DNA from: Trichoplax adhaerens
Lineage: Eukaryota > Placozoa > Uniplacotomia > Trichoplacea > Trichoplacidae
Reading direction: 5' to 3'
Assembly (NCBI RefSeq): GCF_000150275.1
Contig: NW_002060943.1
Location: forward strand, 7,944,066-8,008,065
Length of the DNA stretch: 64,000 nt
Shown here piece by piece: positions 17,501-31,369 of this stretch. The position numbers and the translations under genes are program-made. The notes under the pieces were generated by a model that was given only the letters and a program-made list of their open reading frames with translations, ran no database searches and was not told the origin of the DNA. The first letter of the stretch is position 1. Every line of letters begins with the position of its first letter.

Positions 17501-19753
17501 TTGGTTTGTTTGATTATCGAACAGATTCGGAGATGAAGGCGTTGAAGGCCTATGTAATGGATTAAAGGGAAATTCGAGCTTGATTAAATTAAGCTTAAAT
17601 TACTGTGGATTGACTCATAAGAGTGGGAAAATTCTATCTAAAGCAATTTCATCCACAGCAATTAGGTAAATACGTATATTTAGTATTCGTAATAACATTT
17701 TCCATAAGATTATCATTAATAAATTCTCTAAAATATTTTAATTCATTTGCGATATTAGAGAGGTTTATCTAGACAGCAATAAGCTAGGACCTGAAGGGGT
17801 TCGAAGCTTAATTGAACCATTCGTTGAGCAGTCGATTATCGAAGTTATCGAAAGGCGGCAAGAAAAGGAAAAAAAAGAAGCAGAAGCTGCTAAACTAGCT
17901 GCAGAAGAAGGGACAAAGCGTCAGCAACAATTAATTAACGAAATGAAGAACGCAAGTAATACAGATAATCAATTTAAATAAATATTTATATAAATATTTA
18001 CATCAATGCTGATATACTGCAGAATGATCAGTACTCTTATGGATCATATGCTGTACAAGTTATTTGTTATATGCTTTATTTATCGCAACTATAGTAAATA
18101 GTAATTGTACTGATATATCTCGTGAAAATCTTTTATATCCAGCGCAAAAAATAATTTACAGCAAAGTAATACTAATCGTAACATCGCCACTATTGGGCTG
18201 CAAAAGTATCAAATTAATAGTGTATCTGCAACTTTATAGTACTGTATGCAGAAATTTTTTATATAAACTGTTATGAGATATCGTGCTCTTTGGTTGGATT
18301 AAACTCTTCAAGTTTTATTTTTAGATTTTAGTAATGAATCGTATCTCGAAGACTAAATAATTACAGTACTTCTTTATTTAATCATAGGTAATCCTCGTAA
18401 AAGCATAACATCAAGGAGTGCACTTTTACCGCTGGCGGCGAGAAAAAAGAAGAAGAAAAGGAAGAAAAAAGTAATTCCGGTACCTCCAGGCGTTGGAGCT
18501 TGGATTAGCAAATTGCACTTTGCAGACAACGGATTAGATCTTAGTCTATACAACGATACCTCTGCCCCTCTTGGAATTATGATGATGCTTAAAAAGTAAA
18601 TTTATAGAATAGATTAATTAATATATGTTAAATCATCTTTCGACTGAGAAAAGCTTAAAATATGTATAAGAAGACCTTATGAATCAAATCAATTAAACAG
18701 GAATTCTATCCTTTATTTTAATAACATTTAGTCCTTACGGTATCATGTAGATCCCCATATAACAAAATCGACAGACCCTAGTCTATCCTGTTATCGTTTA
18801 CTTCTTAAGTATATCTACAAATTCATTCAATAATATTTTTCTTCAATCTACGTTAATCGGAAGCGGCATTTAAGTAATTTAATATCGTAACAATAAGGCA
18901 ATTTTTTCACATTATAATGAGTAATATAAGATAGATGATTGTAAATTAGGACTCTACTATTCATTTACTAGCTATCTTCAAGAAGTTTATTGCTACCGAA
19001 CCTGTTATACATAGTGTGGTAAAAGTATACTCATTGCATGCAAAAGTCAACAGTTTTTTAATAATATTTATATAGTTATAATTCAAACTTATTTAATTAC
19101 GGTAAATTTTTCTATTATTTATTTGTACTAAAATTGAATAACAGTACAGTATTCTTAAAAAGGAATGATCAGATAACATTATTTTCTATCCCCAGCTTAA
19201 AATTATATCATTATATAACTCATGCACGATGAATCTATTATTAGACTATTATATCTTAGAAATTGTTTCGTTGAGAATGGATATTTTTGGTTTACTTAGA
19301 AAATTAATAAATAAAGTTTCATGCTTCGTAAATATTGATCATTTAAACTTTGATTTTCGATATTGGTCGCTAGTTTCATCGCCAATTCAACCTACCTTAC
19401 CGAATTAAATTTGGATGGAAATTTGATTGGTGATCTAGGCGGTTTGGAAATAAGAGATGGACTAGTTATGCGGAAAACAGGTACTTAAGCTAAAACTTAT
19501 ATTCGCAGTGAAACGTAAAATAAATAAACCATCGCAATATACTTATTAAAATAGTGATAATGACTAATTAACGTCAAATTGCGTTCATTTTTCTTGATAT
19601 ATATTCATATGAAATCTTTTATTCTTACAATTAGCACGTCTGCCACAATTAAAAATAACGATCGGTGTAAGAATGCAAGCCGAAACATTAACCAAAATTC
19701 TCAAGCTTTCAGGACGATTAAGTAAGAAAAGGAGACGGGTTAAAAAGAAATAG
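14547..19753 (+). CDS. Leucine-rich repeat protein (RI-like repeats, lysine-rich tracts), family not identified
   Basis: This plus-strand gene has eight visible exons. Exon 1 begins MISRRKVKKKRIRKNALNG. The next exons read FIIYPDANVKNYMLEPLIKS, then IKELYLWKIPLQ and TTLELEDCDIGAYSIARLSK. The exon near 17525 gives the ribonuclease-inhibitor-type repeat GDEGVEGLCNGLKGNSSLIK, continued by REVYLDSNKLGPEGVRSLI. A charged, probably helical stretch follows (EKEKKEAEAAKLAAEE), then after an intron ending near 18388 a basic tract ARKKKKKRKKK, another LRR (TELNLDGNLIGDLGGL) and a basic end SKKRRRVKKK before TAG at 19751-19753. Exon phases join cleanly from 17525 onward. The repeat style recalls LRRC34, LRRC71 and LRRC74-type animal proteins, but I cannot assign one. 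The basic tracts could be nuclear signals (inference). The intron after exon 1 holds an assembly gap and a repeat array. Confidence 0.8.
14820..15710. repeat. About 160-240-bp spaced degenerate repeats flanking the N gap
   Basis: A block of the form TTTTATTCGACTAAAGTGATTTA recurs in diverged form at about 14868, 15075, 15270, 15432 and 15669. Companion blocks (GCTTATTT near 14824 and 15029) support an older tandem array with a period near 200 bp. The array lies in the first intron of the LRR gene and brackets the run of N. Confidence 0.55.
15333..15382. other. Assembly gap (run of N)
   Basis: About fifty consecutive N bases interrupt an intron of the LRR gene. Related repeat units stand on both sides, so the gap size is probably a placeholder and the true array may be longer. 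No exon is expected to be lost, but a small one cannot be excluded. Confidence 0.97.
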
Positions 19754-21010
19754 CTTGTGCCATCGTTATTAATGATACTGTTTAAATATTGAACTGTACA
19801 TACAACATCCGAATATTTGCATCTTATATTGGCTTTGCTATGAATTCATTGTGTAATTTATTTTATGTTATTTCACAACTATGTTTTGGATACCCTTTTA
19901 AGCTAGCAACATGTCTAGCTATTTAACTGCTACCATTTCAATTATAAATAACTGTTATGATACATTAAAGTATATTTTATGATTAGCCAGGTTATAACTT
20001 GTTTAAATGAAATAATAGCATTTATTTAGGATAATATCAATTCGATATGAAATTATTCTTAATATTAAATTAAGCAATTGAAACAATAATTCTATATGTT
20101 TATTTCTGATAATAAAAAATATATTAGACGTATAATTACGTTAATATAGGTCGTATTCGTTTATAATTATATACGGTATGGTATAAATTATTCAATAAAC
20201 CTTAACCGTATCCATAGATTTGTTTTGGCATAGTTGTCCTAAGACGTCTGACTGTGTATTGTAATATATCTATAAGAGCATGATATTTACGCACTTCTAT
20301 AATAGGATTTACAATCGTATCCTATCAGTATACCTATTACCTCCTTCTGCTAGTGTTTGATATGTTGTGATACATTACAACACCATTGCAATCAAGCATA
20401 TATAACTCTTAATTATTGCAGGTCTTAAATTGATCATAATGCGATGATTATATTTGAGGTACCAAACCAATCCAACTGTTTAGGGCTTTATTATTCTCCA
20501 ACTAAAAAATTAAAATTTTATGCTGTTTAACAGTTACTATGATATCGCAGAGAGTATGCATAATTTTGGTAGAGGCTTAAAATATTATAGAAATAGTCCG
20601 ATGATTATTACACTTATGCTGGTACCATATTTGCGATAATGTAGCAGATTTGTAATTAGTTCGTTTCAAGCCCTTTATTCTTTCTTAAATTAGAAAAACC
20701 GAAGCTTCAGAATGTCATGTACTGGATTGCAATTCCCATAATTATTACATCCAGAATATCGCACATTTACAATAAGGTTTGAAAATTTTTGACTTTACAT
20801 TAATTTCTAGACGATGCCGATAATGATGATCGGAAATTGGCTACCTGTTGATTTTACAGGCTAAAGTTCTAAAAGTCAAAATCTGCTTTAAATAGAAATT
20901 TTACTGCATTATTTTGCATCATCTCTCTGTCTCCTTTCCCCTGTCTATATACATTATATTATCAGAAATACAAAGAAATAAAGATTGTTTTGGTCATTGT
21001 GATGGCATGC
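19754..21010. other. Intergenic spacer between LRR gene and RYK
   Basis: This stretch is AT-rich with no exon chain that I can support. It should contain the 3' UTR of the LRR gene (AATAAA-like words are frequent but not diagnostic at this base composition) and the RYK promoter. No repeat of note was seen. Confidence 0.5.
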
Positions 21011-21016
21011 AATTGC

Positions 21017-21163
21017 AGTAAATCCGGGTGAAAGCTTGAATGATTTTATTTTTCCTCTATGTCTAGTTATTATCCTATATCTTCGAATCAATAATTGGAG
21101 GTTTGAGGATATAGCCTATTTAGTATACGACGTCATTGACAAGAAACGAGCAAGAATTTGCCG
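21017..21163 (+). CDS. Candidate 5' exon of RYK (end of signal peptide and start of WIF domain)
   Basis: One open frame here reads a hydrophobic segment, DFIFPLCLVIILYLRINNW, followed by FEDIAYLVYDVIDKKRARIC and then a good donor (CCG|GTAAGT at 21163/21164). WIF domains begin with a strand of the form LYxVRDGVxNxYAL, and AYLVYDVIDKKRA could be that strand. No in-frame ATG was found, and the exon phase (2) does not join directly to the exon at 22422, so at least one short exon would be needed between them, perhaps near 21260-21330. This is a suggestion only. Confidence 0.35.
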
Positions 21164-22421
21164 GTAAGTTTCGAATATAGAACTATTTTTAATATACGAT
21201 TAGTAAGAAGTAGCCATGGCAACTCATAAAAGGCGTGGATAAAGTAATGACGATTTTACCAGTAATATTTTAACTTATTGCTAACCTATCCAATAATGAT
21301 GTTGCCTGGCATATTGTTGAAATATGGTAGGTAAATAGTTAGTCGATATTAAAATTTTCAACTTTTGTTTATTCTAGTGCCTATAATATTTTTATTTCCT
21401 CAAGCGGCTATTTTAGGCGTACATAATTCTATGCCTACTACCAAACCAAGGTGTCGAGTAATACTTCATTACGAGGAGTATAGTCAGCAAGTTTTAGTGA
21501 TCTGTTACTATAGTTACTATAGGTATAGCTTAATAGAGATTGCGTAGGCCTATATAAATTAGATCATCCTACAGTGTAAAAGTAGTCAGTAAGTTACGTC
21601 TTACTGGTTTAGTAACTGTTAGTACAATAAATTATATTTTTTCTGCGTACCTTTACAAGTTAGACTACAATATAACTTTTAACTGAAATAATGTGGATGA
21701 GATTGTTTTCGATAGAGATAGCATAATTTTCAGCAGTTACAAAATTCATTTTCAGTCCTCTCTTGATTGCATATAAAATTTTTTAGATATCCTCCGATAA
21801 ACATCTATATACTACTATAGATAACAGAGGTGTATTTCCATTATGGCAATTTACAAGATTATTTTCCTACAATGGCTTCTATTTATTAGCGTTCATTCCT
21901 TGGATGTCTATTTATCGGCTAATACGACGCATCACTTATATGGTAATGGTTAAATCTGAATAGTAATAGATTACTCAGGAACGATGTTTTATGAGGTTGA
22001 CATATTCTCTAGCAGTGATTTGGATCCGTGTACAACATAAAAAGTTAATTTGTTTAATATTTTTAAGTGAATTATACTAGTGCTATTTAGGCGTTGATAT
22101 AAACTATTTATTAGGTGATATTTATTCCTGTAGCTTATGCTTATGATATAAGGATATCCTTTAATATAACTACACATAGGTGTCAATATTGTAACTGAAT
22201 AGTAATTGTAGCGTAAAGTAAAGGAACGGGGTCAGGATAGATTCCTCTTCTTGTGCGTCATCAATTAGTCCAATTTTAAATACATTAAATACGCTTACGC
22301 TGATTATAGTTATAAAATATTTATCACGCTAAGGCCATTGTAGCGGTCTTCATTATCATTGCATAAAATTATTTTTATTAACTCTGTGTAGGGGTTTCTT
22401 CCTATCTTTTCTATATTAAAG

Positions 22422-25400
22422 ACGACCAGCGGCAGCAGCAAGCAATCAATTTCATTTCTTCCGTCCCTCATCAAATCGATCGATTATCATTTCGTTATCA
22501 TGATCCTGAAAAGGTTAGAATTTAAGTTGTTTACGTGATCTATCACTTACAAGCTTGGCAATCGTTTAAAAATCGAATTACAGAGACACCAATTGGTGCT
22601 TGAATCTCTCACAACCATATATATAGTATATTAAAATAGAGTTTTATAGACAATAATTGTATAATTAGAACAAAAATAAATATCGATTCTAATCGTGATT
22701 ACTTTCCAATAGAGAATCGCTTCAATCAGTTACAGGTAACTCTGGCCTCTCTTCAATTACGCTCATCTATTCTTTTATTATTTTTTGCAGAATATCTCAA
22801 ATCGTATTGAAACGCAAAGTAACGACAGTAGTTTGGTAACAATTTCAGCTGGCGATAGTAATTCCATAGTATGCCATTTCGATAATACTTGCGGTAAGTC
22901 GTAAACAATTTTGATTTTATTTTATTTCATGATTGTATTTGGGATGCGCCATAGTTGTGTCAATTTTTGTTTTGTAGTAACTGCTTGAGAAGTATCATTT
23001 CGGATAAATTGAGTAATTAATATCACGAATGTAGCGCGAAAGATTTAATTAGGTGCTAAAGCCATGTAATTCGATTGATTAGTGAGGAGAAGGAAAATAC
23101 TACAATTCAATACATCTCTATGTGTTGATAAATTAAAATAGAAGAAAGATAATGTTTGATCGATACTCGTAGATATATAAACTCGTTTACTGCTAAAATA
23201 AGACATCTGCAAGCATTAATAGCTCATCTAACGTTATCTGCATTTATTTATTAATTAATTCAATTTATACATATTACATGTTCTCTATCATAGATTTAAC
23301 GGTGGTCATCAGCTGTTCGAAAAAAATCAGTGGTAAAGCTGTTATTTCCATTGATATTAAGTTTAATAGCTACACTACTTTGGCCATACAAAACCTCCAT
23401 TTGATCTTTCTTAAACATTGTCAAGAGCAAGGTTTGAAAATAATGAACGTTATTTTCTTTCTACATATCTTCTCAAAGATGTATTATAACTATTAGTATC
23501 ATTTCTTAACAATATTAAAATATTTACGATGTCGGGTATCTATTTTATATATATATACTGTATCGCATCGCGCTGGATATTTGGAATACTCGCAATCTTT
23601 ATTAAATGGTATACATAAAACAGATCAAAAGAGTCCAATTAGCACTGATGGTAAGCAATTGATGTTATAAATGTAAATGTTGAATTAATAAGTAGCGAAA
23701 TATTTCTATTCGGCTAATTTTTTTGTGTATTCTTGAAAAATTGGCAAATTGCATAATTTTACTCAAATTAATATGTAATCTTTCTCTATTTTTGACTTGT
23801 CTTTTTTCAGTAACATCAACACTATTATTAATCAAGTCTATCTGTTTTTCTTTATTAACTTAGGAGATACAATTACTATCTCGTATCTGGGACTTAATAT
23901 CATTACTGCAGCGGTTGTTACCTTTTTTATCGCTTTACTCTCAATATCAATAACGATCAACGTCCAGAGTGCTATCCGTGATCATAGTTATAGCCATTAC
24001 TCTAGGTTAGTGATATGCTAGTGGTAAATAAATAAATTAGATAAAAATTGTATATGATTCCTGTTACTATTATCCTACTTACGCATGTATATTTTGGCCA
24101 CAGACATGAACAAAGAAATGGTGAGGTAGATCTTCCAAAAGAAGCTTTCATTAAGCGCAAACAATTCGATATAAAAAGTGTCTTGATGACTGGTAACTGC
24201 GAATATCCTTGAATTAAGTTAATCTAATGATATTAGTGATATAAATGAATAATGTTATTAAAAAATATTTACAATTATGTCATTGAATTACTAGGAAAAT
24301 TTAGCGGAGTTTATAACGGCATTCTAAAAATGGATACATGTGAAACAAAACCGATTTTTATAAAAGCCTTGGAAATAACGAAAAGTTAGACCATATCTTT
24401 CTATAGCCGTAACATTAATATTTCGTAGCTATATGGAAATCTATACCGACATTATTAATTAGAGTGTAGCTATGATTTTACAACAAAATTTCGCTATAAT
24501 ATGCGTATGTTAATATAGATACTAATGCCAGCCCTGAGCGAAAGCATGAAAAGAAGTTTTTAGAAGAAGGAGCTAAAACTTACGGGCTGAAAGATAGTAA
24601 TATTCTGGCAATATTAGGAATTTGCGTTGATGATAAACATCATAAGTATTGTCTATATGATGGTAAAAATCTTCGTAATTTGAAAAGCTACTTGCGTGGT
24701 AGGACTAAGGTGAGCGTAGTTATCAGTATGCCACCAATCTTCTCTTGAATAAATGCTATAAGTAGAGTGCCTCATACTACTAACTGTTGCGAAATTGGTA
24801 AAATTAATTAAATTTATCATGATCACATCCATACTTGATAGAAGAAAATTTTAATTTTACTAATGTTTTAGTAATTTTATATATGTTTACTAGGCTGTAA
24901 CTACACTTAAATTATTGGAAATGGCAGAACAAATCGCGCAAGGTATACGACATTTGGCTATTCGTGGCATTATTCATAAAGACGTGGCAGTCCGAAATTG
25001 CTGGTAGGTAGAAAAGATTATTTCTGTAACTAAGACTAATATTTTCTTGAGCTTATTACAAGGAAATTCATATGTCATGACCCTTTTACAACAAACTGCA
25101 ATATAAATCTATTTCATATATACTTTATTAGGCTGGTCTCAACAACCAATTGCAAAGTAAAACTTGGTGACAAAGCATTAGCAGATTGTTTATTTAGTGA
25201 TGATTATGTCAGTGTTAGCCAAGATAGAATACTTCCTATAAGATGGATGTCTGTGGAATCGTTGACATCGTATAAATTTGACAAGAATAGCGACATGGTA
25301 GTTTGATAGATAGTGTTGATCTTGTAAAAATACCAATCGCTAAGTAGAGACTTAAGATTAAAGCAATTCTTTTTTTTTATAGTGGTCATTTGGTGTTGTA

Positions 25401-26066
25401 ATGTGGGAATTGATGACGTTATGCCAAACAACTCCGTATAAGTCTGTTGAAGATAACGATTTATGCACTCATTTAAGAAGTGGATATCGTCTAGAGCGGC
25501 CACCGAATTGTCCTGAAGAGCTGTAAGTACTGTAGATTTGTAAATTATCTTGCTAGAGTCGCAGTGCTATAATATTTCATATCTAGAATACTCCTGCAAG
25601 ATGTCATTTCACTTGTTGCAGATATATAGTTAAATCTAAACGTGATGATGCCTATAATAAAATAGAAATTAGATGTAATTTATGAATAATAAAAGGGGAT
25701 ATACTGTGTGGGATAATCGTCCGTTATATAATCATGTATAAATCAGCTACAAAAGTGTGTTCATTATATTGTCACTAATCGGTTAGAATGATGGTAGCGT
25801 AAAGTAAAATACCTAGAAAGAGTTATATAGCATTTTATAACGTTCCTTTTGTTAATATCAGGCACTGACCATCAAGTAACAGTAGCATGGAATCGTTGTA
25901 TTTATATTAGTGTTAATTCCTTACTAATATCGGGTAATCCACATTTTATATTAGATATAGCATCATGCTTCGTTGTTGGACTACACCGGCAAAGAGAAGG
26001 CCTTCCCTGAGCGCAATTATTGAAGGGATTGAAAAATTGGGTCGACTATTAAAACAATATATTTAA
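22422..26066 (+). CDS. RYK: RYK-type Wnt co-receptor, WIF domain plus receptor pseudokinase (5' end unresolved)
   Basis: RYK is a single-pass Wnt-binding receptor whose kinase domain is thought to be inactive. The exons in order give WIF-domain pieces (INFISSVPHQIDRLSFRYHD; NISNRIETQSNDSS; VVISCSKKISGKAVISIDIK), a membrane segment (LNIITAAVVTFFIALLSISI, about 23900-23960), and a juxtamembrane stretch FIKRKQFDIKSVLMTG. Then comes the kinase domain: a weak glycine loop (GKFSGVYNG), the VAIK-type lysine in PIFIKALE, IIHKDVAVRNC as catalytic loop, VKLGDKALAD in place of DFG, LPIRWMSVESL, WSFGVVMWELMTLCQTPY and CWTTPAKRRPSLSAIIEGI. The gene ends LLKQYI then TAA (26064-26066). HKD and the altered DFG (human RYK has DNA here) are RYK hallmarks. 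Some extracellular exon borders are uncertain, especially 23490-23860, and the true start is upstream. Confidence 0.9.
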
Positions 26067-27304
26067 GATTTGATGAAAATTTGGGCGTACTTGTGCTGTA
26101 TTTATGTATTGTGATGCGTGCTAATTTTTGGATAATTTTGATAGACTTCAATTCGAGCTAGCACGAGTATTTCCATGAAGTAAGCTAATGTATTATACGC
26201 TTTTTGTATGCACTTAATATAATAAATTCCATTAAATCTCATAGTAGGCGATCGTTTATACTTTATGTCGATAGATTATGAGCTACAGCAATTAGTAATA
26301 GAATAGTTAATAACTCTTACACACACTATCCTCAACCAATACAGTAGATTGATTTCTCCACTTAAATCTGTATTGGGTGATCATTTACTGTTACTTTCAT
26401 CGCATCAAAATACGGGCAGTTGTTATTAGAATCGTTGAAGTTTCCTATCTCTGCTGTGCAATAATAATACACAATAATTTTTTAAGATCTACCAATAGTG
26501 GTCAGGTGTACGTGACAGTCATCAAACAAAAATGTTGGCGAAAGCCGTTCATGGATCTTTTAAATTAAGTCATTCACTAACAAGATAGCTTAATAGGATT
26601 TTTACTTCAATCAAAGATTGTATAACTTTGTTCAGACAGTAAATTTGATTGTAATGGATAAAACAATTTAAGAGTAATAGAAAAACGATACATCGCTAAT
26701 ATTCAAGAAAGTCTGTAACAAGTATAGTATAATTGATATCAACTCATATTTGAAGCCTGAAATACAGTAGCTTGTTCAAACTATGAGCGTAGTAATGTAA
26801 AATAATAACAAAAAGTTTACGTTTTGCGGTTGAATTATACGTAAACAGGAGACTAACGATATATACAGTTGCACCTTGGCGTGAAACATTATTAAATCAC
26901 TTACATATATTTTTGTTGCAGAAATAAAAGTATACGTATGTATTTATATATATAGTACAAAACGAAAACTGACAGTACCTAAGTTAATGATATTACTCTA
27001 CGAAGAATTCTTGCTAATGCATTAACAAGTATAAGTGGCATAAACGATCAGAACTCAGATTATTATCAGTATCTACTTTCTATAGAAATAGATAATAGCT
27101 CTATTTGCACTAATAAAATCGGCGCGATGTGAAAATAGATATTTAGAATATACCCATTAGAGAAATTATAATCTTTCCATGATTGCTATGCTATAATTAA
27201 TAAGGACTGAATTGAGATCGATATCAGGTACCAAGTATATTTATGTCACCAAAGGTATAATAACTATTAGTTAGAATATGTGATGACCAATTTCGTAATC
27301 AATT
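26067..27304. other. Convergent spacer between RYK and POLD3
   Basis: Both flanking genes end here, so it should hold two 3' UTRs. No exon or known element is visible. Two imperfectly similar segments (CCATTAAATCTC... near 26229 and CCACTTAAATCTG... near 26357, each followed by a GATCGTTTA/GATCATTTA word) may be an old duplication. An open frame at 26377-26568 has no family likeness. Confidence 0.5.
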
Positions 27305-30300
27305 TTACATTTTCTTAAAGAAGCTCGTCAAGGATGACTGCTTGCTTGATTTGTTAGATTTCTTGGTGGTTTGACGAGCAGCAGGGAGTGGTTTGACAGT
27401 GTTTGTTTCTTTTCGTTCAGTTGTTTTACTTTCTGGCTCATCATCTGATTCTGATTGGCTTTCCCATACTTTTTCAGTGACTGAAATCGAATTGTGGTAC
27501 ATAAAAGATAAAAAAATTAGGTATAGATCCTTAAAAGCTTATTGCTCACGAATATCGTTACAATGCATGCTTATTACCCATGAATCCATCCGCACTCATG
27601 TAAACCTTGGATGTAAGCACTTTTCTCCTCTTTCTTCTAGGTTTCGCAACTTCCGTAGATTCTGATGAGCGTAGACTAGAATCTATATCCAATATATACC
27701 AATATCATAAACGTGCTATTAATATACTGCAGATCACTTAAAAAATGTAGATCTATAAAATGATTTACCGTCTTCCTGATCTTTATCTGAGTTGACTTTC
27801 TTTTCTTCTTCCTAAAAACAGTTTTAATTTAGCACAAATTTAGTAGTAACAGCTATCAGGAATTAGAATTTTGATCGCATTAAAAACTTTACCTCTTGAA
27901 GTGCATCAGCCTCTTCCACTATCAATTTTCTGAAATATTCATGGTACGGTTAATTGGATAGTGAATTGTAATGTTGCAGGAATGTATAAGAATTTATAGT
28001 TACCTTTTTTGAGGTGATTCTTGAGATTGCTTTAAAGGGGACTTTTGGGGCGACTTTTGAGGTGAACGTTGACGGGATGCTACAGGGTGTTTAATCTTAA
28101 GTTGCTGTTTTTCGTCACGGCCTTTAGACTTTTTACTCTCGTGCTTTTTATTTCTTTCCTTGATCTCCGATTTAATCTCTGAATTACTTGCAGGGTGTTC
28201 AGTTTTTGTTATTACATCATCAAGTTTCTTACTCCCCTTTTTAACTACTTTTTCATCAGCTTTTTCTTTGGGGACTCCTTTCAATTAAGAATAATTTGTT
28301 GATTACCGTAGCAAAAATATTTTTAAATTATATTTTCATATTAGCATCCTTTTACCTGGAAGACTATCTACATTCGGCTTATTATCATCATTAATTTCTT
28401 TCTTGACGCTTTTCTGGGATACAGATAGAAAAACATAAGTGATGCGTGAATACCAAACAATAGCGTAATAAACATAAAATGGAATAATTTCTTACAATCA
28501 GTGACCTACATTTTCTGTGTTAGCTTTAGCTGCATCAGACCAAAAGCCCGCTAAAGTTTTCTTATCGCTACCAGTTTTATGACTTGACTTCTAAATTTTA
28601 AGAAATATGATCAATACTTTTTACCTACATTTTCAGAAGGTAGTGCCACATTACCACCATTTAAAAATACGTTTATTCTGAATAGTTAAATTTTCACACA
28701 GGGTATGTAGTAGTTATATATGTTTAGAAAAAATTTGCTTACATTGTTGCTCAAAGAGGTTTGACTAGGCTTTTTAGGAGAAACTGATTAAAATTAAGAA
28801 AAATTTGTATACCTTGGTCAATTAACAAGTGCTAAGAAACGTTTTGTTATATTATTTTACGTTCCTTTATAAGCGCTAATAATACGTGCTTAAAGGAGCA
28901 ATACTTGAATTAATACGTCAAGGGGAGAAAATACAGTATCAGAACGCATACCAGTTGTTGTTCTATCAGTGGAGACGACAGATGGTTTCTTGTCAATTTT
29001 ACGAAATTTTACTTGTTCACATATAATATTGGAATTGCTATAAGATAGAGAGAATATGTATCGTTTTAGAGTATAAATCCTTTAATTCAATAAACCACAA
29101 TACTGTAATTATAAGGTGAATCTATGATTTATATACAGTATTTCAATGATGAGGTATAGTCATATAGTCAATATTACAGACCACATTAAAATATCGTTGC
29201 TACTGTCTTTAAATGCTTCATAGTCAGCTAGGTATAAAGTTTCAATATCCTGAAATTGTAAAATTGGAATATGAGAGATTCTTTAACAGAAATATATATC
29301 CAATTTTTACATTACAGTATTAAAGTTACAATGTTTATTTTAATAAGAAATTTTAAGTTGATGATTACTTTTAAAACGGAATTTTGAACACTGTAAATCT
29401 CAGTTGAATTTATGGAAGCGAAAGAACCTTTACACTCTATAAATTAGAATCAAAATAAATGCAATATTAAATATCCCGTTTATAGCCAACTTAGAATATC
29501 AAGATTAACCGAGAAAACTGATCAAATAGACGTTCTATGGCTAGCACTACCAGTGATATACCGTGTGACAGCTAGTACTGTGTATTAGCTATAATAATAT
29601 AGGGTAATAGTACTGTACAATGATGGCATTTTAACTTACCTTCTAATTTATTTTCAGTTACTAAAATAACTTTATAGCCCTAAGATTAAAATGATAAATA
29701 ACTTTTAGGTCATGGTGCGGAGTGCAGTAAGTATGATATTGAATTTTCTTGCTTAATAACTTATTACGAACTACATTAGCAATGCTAACGAACAGTGTCA
29801 TAGTTGTAATGGAAACATGGAAGTAAATCTTTACACAGTAAACACTAATGGAAATGGATTATTTCGGTTTATCTTTTCATCCTTTTTATCAATAGAGGTT
29901 CTTACGTTTAATCAATTATAATTAATAAATGATTGATTGTATGAGAAGGCTAATACTAACTTTATTATCTTTTAATTCTCCAGTAATAAAATAAATGACA
30001 TGGATATGATTATCTTGGGATGATCTTTCCTTTTCAACATATTGACGTAAAATCCTACAAGTAAATATTAATTGTATATTGAACGTCATCCTTTTAGTTT
30101 ATACGTTATATTTTAAGGTATAGCTTAAAATTTTATAAACACGAGGTATTTTTATGTCATTTCCTGGTTCATAAAGTTTATTAGAATGGCATATAATAGA
30201 GGAAATAATGTTGATATCACATTTATGAGCTCTTCACAGTATGAGTATTAAAAGGTGAATATGTTGAAAATCGGGCAGATTTGATAGTAACTGATTATTT

Positions 30301-31041
30301 ACCGCTTAAGGAATTCGACACTACGTGTTTTAAATTATTGTAAATTATGATTTACTATCCAATAGATTCTCAGGGATAAGAGAAGATGTGGAAAATTGTG
30401 TATGTAACTGTAAGTAGTAACAGATTGCTTGTTGCCTAAAGTTTCATGCCAAGTATTTTCGATGCTAATCTAAGTTACAACACGATATGCTATTCATGAT
30501 GAAGGTCATAAAGTAATCAATGTGGCTGTAGAAAATGACGTTAGAAATTGTGTAGATTAGTTCTCTAAGCCATCGTAAGTATGATACGATATACTATAGA
30601 GTATTAGAGATACAGAATATTCAATCTGGTTGTAGAAAATGTACCAAGACATTGATTGAATATTCCAATAACTGGACAGAAAAAGATACATAGTATAGAT
30701 TGTTATTCATTATTGGTAAGAAGATACAGTCGTGTCCATGCCAACTGTCATCTCAACTTACTCTTTGGCTTTACGACAATCTAGCGACAATTGCTGACTT
30801 AACCATTTATACGTCACCTAATATTGAACAAATTAAAGCAATTCATGAATAAATGGAATGGAATATGGAATATTTTAGCAATATTATGGACATGTATGTC
30901 ATTGTAGCTATGCAATGGAATAAAATCAACGACAAACAATAATGAACAAGAAGGAAAGTCAATTCTAGCTGGAATTACAATTCGTCCTTCATCTTTAACA
31001 AATTGATCGATGTTATCGAGTAAAGCTGGATCAACACCCAT
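27305..31041 (-). CDS. POLD3: DNA polymerase delta subunit 3 (p66/Cdc27)
   Basis: This is the accessory subunit of replicative DNA polymerase delta that links it to PCNA. The start exon (ATG at 31039-31041) reads MGVDPALLDNIDQFVKDEGR, and the next joins in frame as IVTYKWLSQQLSLDCRKAKE, the same opening as vertebrate POLD3. Further N-terminal-domain exons give LRQYVEKERSSQDNHIHVIY, ITGELKDNKV, GYKVILVTENKLE and LADYEAFKDSSNDIL. The middle is Lys/Ser-rich and disordered and includes LAGFWSDAAKANT and tandem SPQKSPQKSPLK. The last exon carries SVTEKVWESQSESDDEPE and ends QSSLTSFFKKM. QSSLTSFF fits the PCNA-interacting (PIP) box QxxLxxFF at the extreme C-terminus, where it lies in human p66. TAA is at 27305-27307. 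It is divergent from MCM7 and convergent with RYK. Confidence 0.93.
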
Positions 31042-31369
31042 GGTATTCAACTGTCTTATGAATTAAGAATTTCTCCCTCAAGCTGTTGATCTCTCTACTT
31101 GATATCTGTAGTGATTTCGATGATAGAAAGGGCAAAATGACCAGATTAAACTTGGAGAAAATGAGCTGCAATTGCTGCAGATTGATTGGAAGTGATCAAC
31201 TTTTCGACGTACTATATCTTCATACTGTACTGGAGCAGTAGAATAGCTGGTGAAGAATTTTTATGGCCGTGTAGTACTGTATCAGAGTGGTCCCTGACCT
31301 TTGTATACAATGTTACACACGGTGATTTCGCGGGCTAATTTTGAGGTAGCTTTAGGCTAGGCCAAGAAC

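Noticed and set aside
23560-23650. Possible RYK exon (LEYSQSLLNGIHKTDQKSPI)
   Set aside because: It has a good donor but no AG acceptor at a suitable place before it, so I did not rely on it in the RYK reading.
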